A DNA stretch of 7,653 nucleotides from Bifidobacterium breve. Its GTDB lineage: Bacteria; Actinomycetota; Acidimicrobiia; Acidimicrobiales; Ilumatobacteraceae. The notes beneath the pieces are model-generated. The model was not told where the DNA came from. It ran no database searches and saw nothing but the letters and a program-made list of their open reading frames with translations. Positions within the stretch are counted from its first letter, which is position 1; every line of letters starts with the position of its first letter. The translations under genes and the position numbers were made by a program. Positions 6,340-7,653 of the stretch are shown here, in pieces. The stretch lies in NCBI GenBank assembly GCA_945889575.1, contig CAMDBY010000080.1, positions 1-7,653 of the forward strand, read 5' to 3'.

Positions 6340-7116
6340 TTACGCCTTCTTCGGCAGACGCGGAATAAACATGCTGGTGCGAGTTGCGTATTCTGCATAG
6401 CCTTCACGGCGCTTGTTCATTGAATGCTCCAACATAGGAACCCCTGAGACCTTGAGCAAGAGATAGGTCATTACCACTGGTCCGATAAAGCCAATGACTC
6501 CACTGCCAGTTTCAGCAGCAACAATGCCGATACCCCACCACAACAGTGCGTTACCGAAGTAGTTGGGATGACGCGTGAGGCTCCAGAGCCCCGTCTGCAT
6601 CACCTTGCCAGCGTTAGAAGAATCGCGAATAAAGCGTGCCAATTGCCAATCGCCGATTGCTTCAAACAAAAACCCAACAGCCCACACCATGATTCCGATA
6701 ACTGCAATCGGACCAACCCCAGGAGTGGAATCTGAGTTTCCAAACATCACGGGCAACGAGACGATAAACATCAACGCGCCTTGTAGTCCGAACACAGTGG
6801 CAAGACTGATAAGACCAAACTTTGGACCTCTCTTCTTGCGCATTAACTTGTAGCGCCAGTCTTCACCGTGACCAAGGTTGCGTTTCGCCAAATACGTACC
6901 GAGACGAAGACCCCATAGCCCAACCATGAACGCAAGCAACGCCTGCCGTGTTGAATCACCATCGATAGTCAGCGCGAGCACCCACGAGGTGATTGCAAAA
7001 CCAAGACCCCACGTAATGTCAACAATCGACGCATTCTTGATAGCCAGACTTATTAACCACGTGACCAACATGATGATCACAATTGTGATCGCTGATACTG
7101 CCATTGCTCTACCCAT
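6340..7116 (-). CDS. DUF1295 membrane protein, steroid 5-alpha-reductase-like
   Basis: Integral membrane protein of 258 residues with about seven hydrophobic segments. The DUF1295 signature is clear: DITWGLGF near the start, an FEAIGDWQ segment in the middle, GLWSLTRHPNYFGN just before a late helix, and VSGVPMLEHSMNKRREGYAEYATRTSMFIP at the C-terminus. In relatives the conserved RHPNYFG block and C-terminal acidic/basic residues belong to an isoprenylcysteine-methyltransferase/steroid-reductase-like fold that binds NADPH or SAM; the substrate here is unknown, probably lipid. Three starts are possible: GTG 7125, ATG 7116 and ATG 7104. I prefer 7116 because GGGGTG lies about six bases upstream. 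It overlaps the stop of the acyltransferase gene (7109-7111), implying translational coupling. It converges on the PLP-enzyme gene with a 3-bp gap. Confidence 0.9.
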   Translation of the reverse strand: MGRAMAVSAITIVIIMLVTWLISLAIKNASIVDITWGLGFAITSWVLALTIDGDSTRQALLAFMVGLWGLRLGTYLAKRNLGHGEDWRYKLMRKKRGPKFGLISLATVFGLQGALMFIVSLPVMFGNSDSTPGVGPIAVIGIMVWAVGFLFEAIGDWQLARFIRDSSNAGKVMQTGLWSLTRHPNYFGNALLWWGIGIVAAETGSGVIGFIGPVVMTYLLLKVSGVPMLEHSMNKRREGYAEYATRTSMFIPRLPKKA

Positions 7117-7653
7117 GAACTGCACCCCGATTGCTATTTGCTTTTTTTTCTAACTGATGTTGAACCGCAATGTCCATCTCTACCCATTTTGCATCAAGCC
7201 ATGACACAAATGCTTCACCCGACGGAATCGAGGCACGAGAAATCTCTTCCACACGAACATGCACATTTGCCTTCGCTCGACCCAAATGACTAAGAATTCC
7301 TGAGAACGTATCGAGGCCGTCAAACCCGCTGTGCCACATAGTGAGCACATTCGCCTCTGGCACGGCAGACAACAACGCGTTAGCTCCGGCCGGCTTCGGA
7401 GGAATCAAATGCTTCAAACCGGCAAGAGTCTCTGCACGCTGAGGTGAGCGTTCACGCAGTCGTTCGAGAGCGCGAACACGTTTCTTTGCACTGGCACGAC
7501 TTCCCTCGGGAAATATCACAGCACAATCTTTCACTCCAAGCCCAGCTGCCATCTGTTCTATTCCTTGCAGTTCGCCCGCAATATCCGATGATTCGCGGTC
7601 TACAAAATAATTTGGAAGACGGTGTCCGAGAATGTCAAGACACGGGTCCATCT
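7109..7653 (-). CDS. PlsC-like lysophospholipid acyltransferase, 5' end outside window
   Basis: The minus-strand frame is open to the window edge; 180 residues follow the first in-window ATG (7651), which is probably internal. Visible parts, numbered from that Met, are NYFVDRES (14-21), resembling acyltransferase block II, VIFPEGSR (45-52), the block III glycerophosphate-binding motif, and IPPKPAGA (83-90), like block IV. The catalytic HxxxxD motif would lie upstream, off the window. These enzymes transfer an acyl chain from acyl-CoA or acyl-ACP to a lysophospholipid or similar acceptor at the inner membrane face. The C-terminus (EKKANSNRGAVHG) looks disordered and is encoded over a run of eight T at 7142-7149 (plus strand). 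It overlaps the DUF1295 gene, so the two form an operon likely to act on membrane lipid. Confidence 0.85.
   Translation of the reverse strand, partial: MDPCLDILGHRLPNYFVDRESSDIAGELQGIEQMAAGLGVKDCAVIFPEGSRASAKKRVRALERLRERSPQRAETLAGLKHLIPPKPAGANALLSAVPEANVLTMWHSGFDGLDTFSGILSHLGRAKANVHVRVEEISRASIPSGEAFVSWLDAKWVEMDIAVQHQLEKKANSNRGAVHG

Noticed and set aside
7141..7150. Run of eight T in the acyltransferase C-terminus as a programmed frameshift site
   Set aside because: The frame is intact and the tail beyond it is short and unconserved-looking; nothing downstream gains from a shift. It is only a place where sequencing errors are likely.
1..7653. Mobile element, CRISPR array, toxin-antitoxin or defence system
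   Set aside because: No transposase, integrase, regularly spaced repeats or att-like duplication is seen next to the tRNA; all long frames are metabolic, tRNA-modifying or membrane genes.

Overview
This 7.65 kb window is bacterial, gene-dense and close to 50% GC by eye. The closest matches in gene content are Actinomycetota, possibly a moderate-GC aquatic lineage of the Acidimicrobiia type. The reasons are: an actinobacterial-style TrhO (UPF0176) with a Cys-rich tail, a FadD-like acyl-CoA synthetase, a DUF1295 membrane protein, GTG starts, several apparently leaderless promoters, and a tRNA gene without an encoded CCA. The taxonomic call is inference from recalled family resemblance; no search was run.

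Layout, left to right. (1) 1-1574, minus: an AMP-binding acyl-CoA synthetase that reads open from its start to the window edge and so lacks its C-terminal end here. (2) 1575-1677: a divergent promoter region. (3) 1678-2427, plus: a classical short-chain dehydrogenase. (4) 2513-3355 (really beginning further upstream), plus: the rhodanese-type tRNA uridine hydroxylase TrhO, whose conserved N-terminus extends upstream of the only standard start codon. (5) 3364-3435, minus: tRNA-Cys(GCA), tail-to-tail with trhO. (6) 3503-5089, minus: a two-gene operon of a 60-residue single-span membrane protein followed by a 466-residue protein with a C-terminal SAM methyltransferase domain and an N-terminal half carrying kinase-like catalytic spacing. 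(7) 5090-5178: a divergent control region containing a perfect 12-bp palindrome. (8) 5179-6336, plus: a PLP enzyme of the cystathionine gamma-synthase family. (9) 6340-7653, minus: an overlapping pair, a PlsC-like acyltransferase (its start lies beyond the window) and a DUF1295 steroid-5-alpha-reductase-like membrane protein, converging on the PLP gene with a 3-bp gap.

The window reads as mostly housekeeping and lipid metabolism: acyl-CoA activation, a reductase, acyl transfer to lipid, and a membrane reductase. One tRNA-modification gene and one sulfur-amino-acid gene sit among them. There are no mobile elements, CRISPR arrays or phage genes. The part least explained by known biology is the 3503-5089 operon. 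The small membrane protein and the bipartite methyltransferase look like a dedicated unit, and the kinase-like reading of the N-terminal half is my inference. The second point of interest is the start of trhO, where homology requires a non-standard initiation codon or a recent start-codon mutation.
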